From contig JAMWET010001051.1 in NCBI GenBank assembly GCA_024036415.1, positions 1 to 64,000 of the forward strand: a stretch of DNA of 64,000 nt, written 5' to 3'. A program made the translations under genes and the position numbers. The stretch is from Prochilodus magdalenae. Taxonomy: Eukaryota; Chordata; Actinopteri; Characiformes; Prochilodontidae. Shown here piece by piece: positions 53,331 to 64,000 of this stretch. How positions within the stretch are numbered: position 1 is the stretch's first letter; each line of letters opens with the position of its first letter. Under the pieces are notes generated by a model. It was not told the origin of the DNA. It did no database searches and saw only the letters and a program-made list of their open reading frames with translations.

Positions 53331-53671
53331 TAAAGCTTATAATTCAGTCAAAGAAAGCTATGAAACTTGCAAACATAAGAAATCAAACATATTATATAAA
53401 ACTGTGAATTGCACCAAAACAGTCAAGTCAAGTCATGGTTAAATCTGAGCATTCATGATGCATTTAATCATAATTGAATCATAAACTGTGTGGTTTACCC
53501 CAGGTCATCTGCAGAGACAGCCCACAAGAACAGCATCAGTAACAGTGGAGTTATCCTGGACATCTCCACTTTGAAGATGGCTGATGTGGACTCAGAGGTT
53601 CCTCCATTGCCTCCACGCTATCGTTTCAGAGACTTGCTGCTGGGAGATCAGTCTTTTCAGAATGATGACAG
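48530..53671 (+). CDS. kcnt1: Sodium-activated potassium channel (KCNT family, KCNT1/Slack-like), N-terminal three exons
   Basis: Exons 48530-48560, 51047-51092 and 53504-53671 join in frame into 81 residues plus a split codon. All junctions are GT-AG, with intron phases 1 and 2. The start ATG at 48530 is preceded by an in-frame TGA at 48521-48523; ATGs at 48533 and 51055 are also possible starts. The C-terminal part, [18 protein letters not shown] then QSFQNDDR, matches the conserved cytoplasmic N-terminus of KCNT channels. The SFQNDDR ending and the long N-terminal extension favour KCNT1 over KCNT2. These channels are tetramers in the neuronal plasma membrane that carry K+ when internal Na+ rises. 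The six transmembrane segments, pore and RCK domains are not in view and must lie past 64000. The family call is strong; paralogue and a/b copy are less sure. Confidence 0.85.
48760..48850. repeat. Half copy of the fold-back family inside the kcnt1-like first intron
   Basis: tgtgcgggagcttttggagg, ttgggcatttggttcccatc and accaccactgtgaac follow the right arm of 46750-47310. Confidence 0.55.
51007..51033. repeat. (TTTC)n run forming the polypyrimidine tract of exon 2
   Basis: About six TTTC units end roughly 14 bp before the acceptor AG at 51045-51046. It supplies most of the pyrimidine tract. Confidence 0.85.
51047..51092 (+). CDS. kcnt1: kcnt1-like coding exon 2
   Basis: This 46-nt exon encodes [15 protein letters not shown] and sits behind a (TTTC)n tract and gctcag; the donor is gtacgc at 51093. 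A second AG two bases into the exon (gctcagag) is a possible alternative acceptor, but it would shift the frame to a TGA at 51087, so 51047 is preferred. The internal ATG at 51055 has A at -3 and could serve as an alternative start. Confidence 0.7.
53239..53330. repeat. (ATA)n-(TTA)n inverted microsatellite
   Basis: About 16 AAT-type units to 53288 are followed directly by about 14 ATT-type units, making a perfect hairpin with no loop. The flanks (taagctat and taaagcttata) extend the symmetry loosely. It lies about 170 bp upstream of the kcnt1-like exon 3. Confidence 0.93.
53504..53671 (+). CDS. kcnt1: kcnt1-like coding exon 3 (conserved N-terminus)
   Basis: The acceptor is accccag and the donor is gtaaac at 53672; both ends are phase 2. 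It encodes [19 protein letters not shown], a linker ending [11 protein letters not shown], then the conserved [17 protein letters not shown] motif and QSFQNDD. This exon carries the family identification. No continuation (the next residues precede the first membrane segment) is recognisable between 53672 and 64000. Confidence 0.9.
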
Positions 53672-55333
53672 GTAAACGACTGTTCTGTTCTTCTACAGCA
53701 TATGCAGAGGGTTAGCAGTTTGATAACGGTATCCCCATCAGCTAAATTCTATTACTTCTCAAGTCCTCACTGATACCACAGCCTTAAGTGTCTACTGATG
53801 CTGATACCAGTCCGATACCTATACTTGTTTTTTAGTCCAATTTTAGTCATGTGACTCTGCCGTTTTGAAGGTACACTGTGTCTTTTCCAACTTATCAAAT
53901 CTCGTATTTGATAATACAATATAAAATATATTTTGTGTGCTGTGGAAATGTAGTTGAGTATTGTGATGTCCCTTTATAACAACACTGCTAATTCCTGTTT
54001 GTGAAGCATTATTAGTATTACTAGTATTATCAGCATCTACAGTCTGTATGCATTCTCGACAAACGTCTAAATATTCCATTCTGAATGCATATTATTAATA
54101 TCAGCACTTATTTTGCTTACATTTTTCTTTTTATTTCCACAAAGGGTTTTTTTAAGCAGCATACATGTGAAGTGAGTGGTGACGTCATGCAAAACGAACA
54201 TCATAAAGTGCTATAAAGTGACCAGAGACACAAATATGCCTATAACTGACACATCAAGGTTTGATTTTCCCAATCCTGAATGAACTTTATGCAAATGAGC
54301 AGTGTGGCATCCAGTCTAATTGTAGATGAGTGGGTGGTAAGGATTGTGTCACGCCCACCGTAGAATGCTGAGATTCAACACTCCAATCTAATGACTGGTG
54401 AAAATGAATCTGTTCAAGGCATGACACAGTATTAAGTTCAGCCGTCTTGCCTGATGAATTACAGAGCTGAGAGATGATTTTACTGGTGTTTTTCTGAAAC
54501 CTCAGGTTGTTTTGTCTGAAACCTGTTAATATAAGCATCTTTCTTTAGCCATTACATCTGCCTGCCGCACGGAATCCCCGGTGTTTGACATGTTCACAGC
54601 GTAGCTCAGTTATGTTTCACTGTTTACTCACGTTTTGTGGAAGTTCTTATTGATTCCTGATCGTGCAGTAAAATGAACAGCGAATGGAGATCATTCGCCA
54701 GGTGGCCAGGTGTGTTTTATTTAACCAGTATCTTATTACTTACTGCTTGTACAAGACCTCATAACAGAAGCACTCATGGAGCAATAATCTCAGCTGTTTG
54801 TAATGAAGTGCTGGATGTAAGTGCTCATTTTACAAAACTCATCCAAAGAAAGAATCCAAAAGAGGCCATAGCCAAGCACCTGTCTACAGCAACAGCCATG
54901 TATTGTGTGTACAGCTTTAATGGCTGCACACTTATTCTCTGCAGTACTTACTTGCTTCAGTGTTCAACGTGACCATTGTACAGAGTTACAATGTGCTCGG
55001 AGGGAGCTGTCCTCAGCTGTGGTGCTGAAATGTGCAAAAAAGTGAGAGAGAAAGAGGTTGAAAGGCAGCAAGGCTGAATAGAATAGCGTCTGAATGTACC
55101 TACAGCGTCTTGCTAAATGACTCAATCCTTTGTGATGGATTCAAGGCCATGGCATCCGATCAAAACCACCGGGGGCGTCAGAGACTTTTTCTGACTTATT
55201 TAAATGGCTGAAAGCTGTTGCCCATGATTACGTACTTTAAAATGAAGGGTAAAAAAAAACATTGAGAAAAGTTTGGATTCAAATTAACATATCCTGTTCA
55301 TTGGTATGGAAATGAAGCTGATCTTAGAGTCAT

Positions 55334-55400
55334 AAACACGAGGCAAGGCAAGGCAAGGCAAGTTTATCTGTATTGCACCTTTCGTACACAATGGCAGCTA
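55334..55400. repeat. AAGGC repeat head of a teleost interspersed repeat
   Basis: gaggcaaggcaaggcaaggc then aagtttatctgtattgcacc and tttcgtacacaatggc is the well-known start of a fish repeat that reads aagtttatttgtatagcac. Only the head is clear. Confidence 0.65.
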
Positions 55401-57090
55401 GCAGAGCTTCACTCAAACATGGAAAGATAAAAGCCTTAAACAGATTCATACACATCACAAACTGAAGCTGGAATGAAGAAGAGTGTTGGCCATCACTGGA
55501 AATTTTACAATGATGCATTTGACAGTATTCGTTTGACTTTAGTTTTCCCCTTTGGACCTTTTTTAATCTGCAGCATCTCTGGGCACAGATGCTAGCGCAG
55601 ACACCTGCCCACTGGCCTCTATTGTACAGTGCTGTGCAAACATCAGCGGTTGCCCTGCATTTATAATTTCCAGTCGAAGCAGCCAATTTGTGTAGTTATG
55701 AAGATTTCTGTGGGTGGATTAGACTCCTTGATCAAAACACTATTGGAAAATACAGCGAATACCACAAAAACTGTCACCGTCAGATACACTGTGGGTCTGA
55801 AAGGAAGTGCAGCTGTTTGATAATGAAAAAAGCAAAATATAAAACCAACCCATAACGCTAAACTTTGGAAGTGAGGATAAATTGAAAACTGAAATCAACA
55901 GAAATTCCTGAAAATGGAAACTGTAATAAAGGCAGAGTACGGTCACACTAGGACTGTGATGGTTTCACCAGCATAACAGAATTAAATACGATCATGAGCT
56001 CAGCCCCGTGGTAGGCATCATAAGACCAATGCAGTTGTTGTCCCAACCCTAGTACACACTAAATACTGAAGGACAACTGTGTTTTGTAGTTTCTGTATAC
56101 TGGAAATTACTATTGTCCAGACGATGTCTCCATATTTATTTATCATATAATAAATACATATTTATTTATCATTTAAAATTATGGCCCCTCTGTTTAAATG
56201 TCATGAGGACATTATTTTGAAAAATGCTGGAGCATCTTAACACTGAAATATCATGGTGGTAAGTTTTCTCAAAACTTTCTCCTGCAAATATATAAGCTCC
56301 CTAGAGCATCAAGAACGTGTATGTTCTACAGAGCCTGTATTCTTGTTGTTTGCTATGTTATTTGATCTATATTGTGATGTAACGTTTAGGGCAGCCCAAG
56401 CTTCAATTATTGATGCTTAGTGATGGCCCCTGTTATTTGTTTTCATACAGCATAATTATTTATTGCAAATAACAAACCACTGATCATCAGTGTCTTATAA
56501 GAACTTCATGCTCTGCTCATTTCATACGGCTGCAGGGACAGCAGATATCCAGTGTGTTTCATTATGCAGCTTTAGTATCCAGGTTTAATTAACAAGCACT
56601 GTTTATGACCCTGTTTAAATGACTTATGTCTGATATGCAGCCAATTACTCAGTTCTCTGTAGGCTTATGTTTATTATTGAATAAGGAGTCATATAGAGTG
56701 TGTGATATTAAAGAGCCCATATTCTATAGGTTACTTTTCTGTTTTGTAACAACAGCGATACTGTGTTTAGGTGCCAATATCAGTGTTAATGCTGATACAG
56801 TAGTAGCTCTAACAACTCTAACAACACATTACTACACATTTTAATTCACAGTTACTGTCTATTTGCTGAATTTAATATATTGGGGGAAAAAATTTGAATG
56901 TTTTTAAAATGTTCAAAATGTTAAGCTCAGCAAACAGATAGAAATCGTGGAGTAAAATTAGCAGAAAAATGTAATATTTAAGGATGTTTTAACTTTTTAC
57001 TTTTGAAAATCTACAAATTTTATAATTTAACCTGTAAATGTGTTGGTTTTTGTCACACCACAAAACAGGCAGCGCTGTTCTCACATAAAC

Positions 57091-58668
57091 AGGGTGTGGA
57101 CTTAAGAGTGAATTAGTCTTCTTTTATGTCATAAAGGGGAAAAATTGAAAACACTGGGCCTCATTTCTTTTTAAAACCCTAGACATTTCATCTTAACCCA
57201 TAAGAGCCCACAGTGACGTATGTGTCACAAGCCTTTTAAAAGTCTGTAAAGTTCTTTATACAGTTTTACCCTTCACCCAAACACATGGAGCCCCTGAGTG
57301 ACCTGTTCCGAACATCCTGGATGCAGTCACATGACAGTTGGTGAACATATGACCTCATTTAGAAAATGGTGATGTGCTTGGTTAGTGCAGTTATAGACAA
57401 AACCGTCTCATTTTAAAGTCTGGGTTTTGCCTATAAGGTTTCGCCATTGGTTTTCCCATTTAAAAGCTCTAATGTTCATATACCCATATTCTATATTACA
57501 TATACCCATATTCTATATTACATACATCCATATTCTATATTATATATACCCATATTCTATATTACACATACCCATATTCTATATTACATATACCCATATT
57601 CTATATTACATACATCCATATTCTATATTACATATTCCCATATTCTATATTATATATACCCATATTCTATATTATATATACCCATATTCTATATTATATA
57701 TACCCATATTCTATATTACACATACCCATATCTATATTACACATACCCATATTCTATATTACACATACCCATATTCTATATTACATATACCCATATTCTA
57801 TATCACATATGCCCATATTCTATATTACATATACCCATATTCTATATCACACATACCCATATTCTATATTACATATACCCATATTCTATATTACATATAC
57901 CCATATTCTATATTACACATACCTATATTCTATATTACATATACCCATATCTATATTACACATACCCATATTCTATATTACATATACCCATATTCTATAT
58001 TACATATACCCATATATATATATTACACATACCCATATTCTATATTACATATACCCATATCTATATTACACATACCCATATTCTATATTACATGTACCCA
58101 TATCCTATATCACATATACCCATATTCTATATTACATAAGCATATTACATAAGCAGGGTGTGGACTTAAGAGTGAATTAGTCTTCTTTTATGTCATAAAG
58201 GGGAAAAATTGAAAACACTGGGCCTCATTTCTTTTTAAAACCCTAGACATTTCATCTTAACCCATAAGAGCCCACAGTGACGTATGTGTCACAAGCCTTT
58301 TAAAAGTCTGTAAAGTTCTTTATACAGTTTTACCCTTCACCCAAACACATGGAGCCCCTGAGTGACCTGTTCCGAACATCCTGGATGCAGTCACATGACA
58401 GTTGGTGAACATATGACCTCATTTAGAAAATGGTGATGTGCTTGGTTAGTGCAGTTATAGACAAAACCGTCTCATTTCTGGGTTCAGTCTGGGTTTTGCC
58501 TATAAGGTTTCGCCATTGGTTTTCCCATTTAAAAGCTCTAATGTTCATATACCCATATTCTATATTACATATACCCATATTCTATATTACATACATCCAT
58601 ATTCTATATTATATATACCCATATTCTATATTACACATACCCATATTCTATATTACCTATACCCATTC
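57091..58668. repeat. Large tandem duplication containing a 22-bp satellite
   Basis: 57091-57475 recurs at 58155-58547 (offset 1064) almost unchanged; the second copy differs around 58476-58492 by extra bases (tgggttcag). Each unit leads into the 22-bp array: about 665 bp in the first, about 120 bp in the second, and the second repeats the first array units in the same order. The second unit then breaks off into unique DNA at about 58668. Confidence 0.92.
57476..58139. repeat. 22-bp minisatellite, about 30 units
   Basis: The unit is catatacccatattctatatta with variants catacatccatattc, tatatacccatattc and cacatacccatat. Because 22 is not a multiple of three and the unit has no stop in these frames, long open frames (241, 230 and 123 codons) appear on the + strand; they are artefacts, not genes. 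Confidence 0.95.
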
Positions 58669-61600
58669 TGACGCTGTTTCTAGAAAACCGTGATGAAAGA
58701 CCAGTTATGAAATTGTTGTTGTTGTGATATGCTACCAGTATTATGACCTTATAATATTTACAGAAGACGCCATGTGACCTCTTTGTCACAATAAGACTGA
58801 TCTTTTATGGTCTTATAACCCTTCATTATTTTCCCTTAGGCGGAAATAGGTCTGGGCTCTTATGGATTAAAACCCATTTTATAGAGTTCTGACATTTCCC
58901 AGTGAGTTCTGACGTTACCTAGTGAGCTTTTTCTTATTTGGGATTTGTTCTTAGGTGAAAACAGAATCGCACACTCAACCACACAAAGGTGCAAACGCTC
59001 CTGGGCTTTAGAAACACGTCATGAATCTGATGTAGAACCTATTTAAGAAACGTCTTAAGAAGATATTGGTGTATCAGGCCCAATGGTCAGAGCTGTTTGC
59101 ATGACCACACGAAGAGGAAACTGCTGTCATCATGCTTTAAATCAAACCTGCTCTTATCACTTGTGCAGCCTGAAGTGGATAAATAATGTAGCTTGTCTTA
59201 CTTAGACCAACCAGCGTGGCCTTAAAAGGCAAACCCAGGACAGATAGAGGTTAGGTTTGCTCCCTAGAGACATGAACCACTTTAAATCTGTGCTGGAGTT
59301 GGACAGAGTCAGGGAAGAGCAACAAAATTCCAAATGCAATTTGGATTTCTGCATTTTAGAATATTGCAAAATGACACGGCAAGACTGCCTTATAGTAATC
59401 CCCTTGTGGAATGTAAAGCAGAGTGATGGGCTGCTTCTCTGGCTTTCTCATATGCATCAGTGAGAGCCAGCTTGTGTGTGGTGTAATCAGCAGCTTATTG
59501 TGTGGCGTGATTATGGCTGTTTAGTATCATTATTGTCTGAGTCTATGAGGAGATGTATTCATGATGAATCTTGAGTGTCATTAAGGTGGAGTGTACTTGA
59601 CAATCATCATCCACAGTCGGGTTCCTGACGTCAGAGCTATTAATACTTTAATGTTTGTGTGGGTGTGTGGATTTCTCTGAATTCCTTGGTTTCTCAAAAA
59701 CGAAAACAAAAGTTATACTTAAGTGTTCTTGGCATATGACTCCACAAATGCATTCTCTCATTTTCAAAGTTTTGAACAATGCTGGAGAAACTAATTTAAA
59801 GTGCTTTAATTTTGAGCTCATGTTTTGTATCAGATTTATCCTGCGTATAATTTTTTCTGACAAGCAATTTTAAAAAAGAGCCTTTTATTAAAGGTTCTGC
59901 AGCAAAGACAAAGGTTTTATATAGCCCCATAAACACTCAAAGAACAGTTTCACATGCTTAAAAGGCTATTTGCATTGTGAAAAGATTCTTCAGATTCCTG
60001 GACTGTATTTTGTGAGTGGTTCTATGCGGACCCGTTGAAGAGTACAATGTGAGTGTTTGGCAATGTATTTTTCAAGATAAATTGCATCACAGTGTGTCAG
60101 AACATGCTTTTCTGGAGCATATTGTGGATATCATCGCTACCTCCAGAGGTCTGGCCAACTTTTTGTTTTATTTAAAGAGAGCATAGCTAGCCTTGTTTAA
60201 TTGTATATATAACAAAACAATGAATTTAATTTGGGGAAATGTTTTGATGGTATTTTTAAAGTGTTCACTTTTTGCCTCTTCCAACATTTCAGGTATCAAA
60301 AAATTTATCACATATTGTGAATTTTTTTGCCATGTTGCAGTCCTTTAATTAATGTGCTGTGAATAAACATTGGATGGAGAGTTTTGCACACAGCTTGGAT
60401 ACCCGTAACGTAGTTTGAGATGAGTTTGGAGATGCTAATACAACATATAATGAAGACAAACAGATCCATTTGACATGCCACAAAGACCTCATCATTGTCT
60501 AGTGGTCATTCTAGAGATTGGCCGAGTGAGTTCATGCCTGAGACTTGCAGAATCAAACAGAGTGAGGTAGCTCTGGTATCCACATGTTTAAGTTAATTTA
60601 CTGATGTTAATTTACTGTCTAAAATCACATGTGTGAATCACACAAAGCATGTACAGATCTGCATTATTTGTGATTGTGTTCAGCTTTAATCAGGGGCACG
60701 GTAAAGTACTTGTGGATGTGGGCGCTATAAGAGTATATGTGACATGAACAAAGTTTTTTTGGCTAGTTTACATCCAACAAAATGTGTCATAACGTGCTAT
60801 AATGAGATAAGAAATGACAAAATATGTACACATCAGATCACTGACACATAAAGCAGATATAACTGTGGGTTAAAAAATGTCACTATTATATTTTATAGGG
60901 TTAAAATGAGGATCAAAACTATGAGGATCAAAACTAGCCTATAACTCTGCATACGCTTAACCTCTTTTGCATCTTTCCCTGCTTGTGTATTAGTGACGTT
61001 GTCGAGGGACTTGAAGTGAGTCTGAAGTCGTCCTATCTAAATATATTCAGCTTTACAACATCTGGCATGAAGGAATGCATTTGTGAGTGTAGCATCTATG
61101 GGTCAATGGAAGCTTGCCATGTATGGAGAACAAGATGTTTTGTTTATCTATAAAAAGGTTCTGTATTATTGAGCTTATAACATTTAAACCATTATATTAT
61201 TTATGTTGTATAGTTTTGTTATGTTTCACTTTAGATATTATCTGAGGCCTCATGGTCTGTGTAGTTGTGCTGCAGTGCTTTGAGACATTGCTTGAACTGA
61301 GCTGTAATGGACATTTGAACTGGGTTAGTGCCCAGTATTTCTTTTGTTCTGATCCGTGTCTGCTCAGATTGGTTTTGAGAAACACTTTTCATTCTACTTG
61401 AGTGATTTTATGAAGCTTTTGAGTGCAGGGTTTGGCTGCTCTCTCCACCTCTGCTCGGTCACAGTGTGTGGGTGTTTAGAGAGGGAATCTCCACATTCTT
61501 CTGCCAGCACGCCAAGAGTTCTGTGCGTGTGCATGTATGCTTTCTCACCACTGAAGAAGTGAAGTGGGTGAACCAAGGTGGGAGATGTCTGGCTTCTAGG

Positions 61601-61714
61601 AACAAGCAGTGTGTGTGTGTTTATTTAGGTTGTGAGAAGCAGAAAATGCAACAAATTTGTAAGACTGAAGGTTAAAGCTTTAGCTATATATATACACATA
61701 TACACACATATATA

Positions 61715-62237
61715 TATAGGGGTTGGACAATGAAACTGAAACACCTGGTTTTAGACCACAATCTTTATTAGTATGGTGTAGGGCCTCCTTTTGAGGCCAA
61801 TACAGCGTCAGTTTGTCTTGGGAATGACATATATAAGTCCTGCACAGTGGTCAGAGGGAGTTTAAGCCATTCTTCTTGCAGGATAGTGGCCAGGTCACTA
61901 CGTGATGCTGGTGGAGGTTCGTCCTTCTTGGTGGTATGCTGACATTACCCTGGATACCGTGGCTCTTGATACATCACAAAGACTTGCTGTCTTGGTCACA
62001 GATGCGCCAGCAAGACGTGCACCAACAATGTGTCCTCTTTTGAACTCTGGTATGTCACCCATAATGTTGTGTGCATTGCAGTATTTTGAGCAGAACTGTG
62101 CTCTTACCTGCTAACTGAACCTTCACACTCTGCTCTTACTGGTGCAATGTGCAATTAATGAAGAATTAATAAGTCCAATTTAGCCATGAGACCTCCCACA
62201 CTAAAATGACAGGTGTTTCAGTTTCATTGTCCAACCC

Positions 62238-62242
<5 letters not shown>
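61715..62242 (-). mobile_element. Tc1-derived internally deleted element (MITE), copy 2
   Basis: It is the inverted counterpart of 31202-31719, with ends taggggttggacaatgaaac (61717) and attgtccaacccctg (ending 62240). It is inserted in a TA microsatellite, which supplies the TA target. It shares the same internal deletion junction as copy 1. Confidence 0.88.
61898..62062 (-). pseudogene. Transposase N-terminal remnant in MITE copy 2
   Basis: On the minus strand an ATG at 62060-62062 opens the same helix-turn-helix start as copy 1. The TGA of copy 1 is CGA here, so the frame runs on to TAG at 61898-61900 (54 residues). No catalytic core is present. Confidence 0.7.

Positions 62243-62307
<65 letters not shown>
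62241..62307. repeat. (TA)n microsatellite
   Basis: About 33 TA units directly after the MITE end; the other side of the MITE is also TA-rich (61681-61716). Confidence 0.93.
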
Positions 62308-62310
<3 letters not shown>

Positions 62311-62335
62311 CAATAAGTTTCATATATACACCTAG

Positions 62336-62356
62336 AGAAAGAGAGAGAGAGAGAGC
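62336..62356. repeat. (GA)n microsatellite
   Basis: A short run of GA repeats close to the TA array. Confidence 0.8.
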
Positions 62357-63296
62357 TTTATACATTGTACATACAAGGCAATAATAATATCACATATTGG
62401 GGGTTGTACAACTTATATTTTATTAAGTTGACAGTTTTGTGATGAAAGTCGCGTTGATGTCAACTATTCACTGATGACATCATTAATAAAACCAAAAGAG
62501 TAGGGAATGCGTCGCAACAAGTGACTTTGAAAATCTGAGTTTACAAAACTGTGACAAAGCCAAACTCCACTCTACAAGTCAGTAGAACATGACTTGCCTT
62601 TTTCCAACAAGCCCTGGACTACACTGCTAGCCTTCAGGGAGCCACCGACACAGACAGCACATTCTCATAAATTTGTATTCAACTCAGGTGCACCCTAGGC
62701 GGCCTTGCCAAGACGCTCGCCCACGATAGATTTCTGGAGAACCAGAGAAAGTCAGAGTGCCAGGACTCAGTAACCTCAATATGAGTAACCGACTTTATAG
62801 GATTATAGGGTGTTATACCGCATCTCTAACCACACATGACTTTTTACTGTAGCCTTCATGAAACTGGAGATGATGACGTTCAGAAGATTAGTGGAGAAAT
62901 GTTAGAACTAAGCTAAATCCCACAGGCTAGTAGAGTGTGCCCTTTCCAGTTAGTCCCTTATTGTTAGTCTTCAGGAAATCTGAGATACGGGCTTAAAATC
63001 GCCAGCCTGTTGTCCTCTCTGAGGCGCCTGTGTTTTTAGTATCATATTTACATTATAAGCAACTAATCGTCATCAAGCCTAAAGCTCTGAAAATCGGCAA
63101 AGATTGAAGCTGTCAAGTTGATTAATCTGTACAGTCACTATTGCATATACGTACTTCTGCATATAGGGCTTTATTATTATTCCATATAAGTATAGAGTAT
63201 ATATAGGATATTATTATTACAGTGTATGTGTGTGGCTTTTGCCTTGTGATGGTCTCCAGGGCTTTGTTCTACAGACAAGAGGTGCAAGGTCCTTCC

Positions 63297-63410
63297 GTCT
63301 CTCTCTCTCTCTTTCTGTGTTTGTGTGGTCTGAGTGCACGTCTCTGTATGTATGCGTATGTGTGTGTGTGTTTGTGTGTGTGTGTGTCCCTGCCTGTGTG
63401 TTTGTGTTTA
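63297..63410. repeat. (CT)n and (TG)n mixed microsatellite
   Basis: A CT run at 63297-63313 is followed by interrupted TG repeats to about 63410. The open frames over it on both strands are repeat-driven. Confidence 0.8.
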
Positions 63411-63719
63411 AGTGCGTGGGAGTTCGAGAGCCACATTACTGACAAGTGGAAGGGAAAATTACTCATGTCAAAATAACTCCAGAACACCAGCAGCCTTTTT
63501 GTGCTTTCTCACATAATTTACAGCAGTCAGAGGGACGGGAACATTATTCTAGCCAATCATATCAATCTTTCCTTTTCTAAGCTTCTCTGCTTATTTACTG
63601 AACTGAAGAATCACTTCAGCCGAGAGAGGACACAGCAGTTCTTTCCCAAAGATGTCACTGTAGCTTCATAGTGACAAAGAGATGCAAATGTATCCTACAC
63701 TTTGTACAAAAGGTACTTT

Positions 63720-63840
63720 GGTTCTACATTTACATTTACTTACTCTTATCCAGAGCGACTTACAAGGTTATTTGTATTACAGGTAGGCCAGTGCAGTGTT
63801 AGGAGTCTTGCCCAAGGACTCTTATTGGTGTAGCTCAGCA
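63720..63840. repeat. SINE-like short interspersed repeat
   Basis: acatttacatttacttactc ttatccagagcgacttacaa then cttgcccaaggactcttatt is a widespread fish repeat tail; a related worn copy is at 12851-12975. Confidence 0.6.
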
Positions 63841-64000
63841 TTCGTTACAGTACAAAAGCTCTATTTTTGCTATTTTTTTTTCTATTATTACTGTTTGTAT
63901 TCTAATCCAAATGCACTATTTGAAACAAATGGAATTCAAATAGTGTACTTACAAATGCATCTGTAATTTTAGTGTCTAGTGTTAAAGACATAATGCAAAA

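Larger units (their letters stand above)
53672..64000 (+). other. kcnt1-like intron beyond exon 3 (over 10 kb)
   Basis: No exon matching the next channel residues or any membrane segment is recognisable. 53700-55330, 55400-57090, 58690-61680 and 62310-63290 contain only short open frames without motifs. The satellite, MITE and short repeats are listed separately. Confidence 0.55.

Noticed and set aside
54673..54972. 99-codon frame with a hydrophobic stretch in the channel intron
   Set aside because: It does not match the potassium-channel membrane segments and is in no splice-compatible position that I can support.
57427..58180. Open frames of 241, 230 and 123 codons
   Set aside because: They are read through a 22-bp satellite in different frames, with no start context, domains or splice structure.

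Overview
The window looks like nuclear DNA of a teleost fish. It is AT-rich and has multi-kilobase introns with GT-AG splice sites. It is full of Tc1/mariner-type transposon remains, long CA and TA microsatellites, and short interspersed repeats familiar from fish genomes. Several of the repeats (46120-46640, 4486-4790, 38338-38745) resemble families I associate with ostariophysan fishes such as characins and catfishes. That placement is an inference from memory, not a search result. No prokaryotic operon, CRISPR array, rRNA or convincing tRNA gene is visible.

Two protein-coding genes are supported, both on the + strand. The first is the 3' part of a kelch-repeat gene. Seven exons between 13720 and 40874 join in frame, with compatible intron phases at every junction, into 335 residues that form a complete six-bladed kelch propeller and end in TGA. 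The upstream exons, presumably BTB and BACK, are not recognisable here and probably lie before position 1. The introns are 15.5 kb or less and carry most of the transposon load. I could not assign the exact family member.

The second gene begins in a GC/CpG-rich promoter-like block (about 47800-48600) just downstream of a strong CTCF-core match. Exons at 48530-48560, 51047-51092 and 53504-53671 encode 81 residues matching the N-terminus of the sodium-activated potassium channels (KCNT/Slack-Slick), closest to KCNT1. The membrane and RCK domains must lie beyond 64000, so the last intron in view exceeds 10 kb.

Layout: 1-13719 is upstream or intronic DNA with decayed transposons; 13720-40874 is the kelch gene; 40875-47800 is its 3' UTR and intergenic DNA with a 700-bp CA array and DNA-transposon relics; 47800-64000 is the promoter, first exons and first introns of the kcnt1-like gene, including a 22-bp satellite inside a roughly 1-kb duplication and a Tc1-derived MITE. 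Two nearly full-length Tc1 elements (19754-21349 and 23668-25225) sit in one kelch intron, both with broken transposase genes. Two internally deleted copies of a third family (31202-31719 and 61715-62242) share one deletion junction. I see no undescribed biological system. The most informative oddities are a 106-bp tandem duplication that copies a splice donor, the shared-junction MITE pair, the 22-bp array open in several frames, and an overlapping upstream ORF at the channel gene's start.
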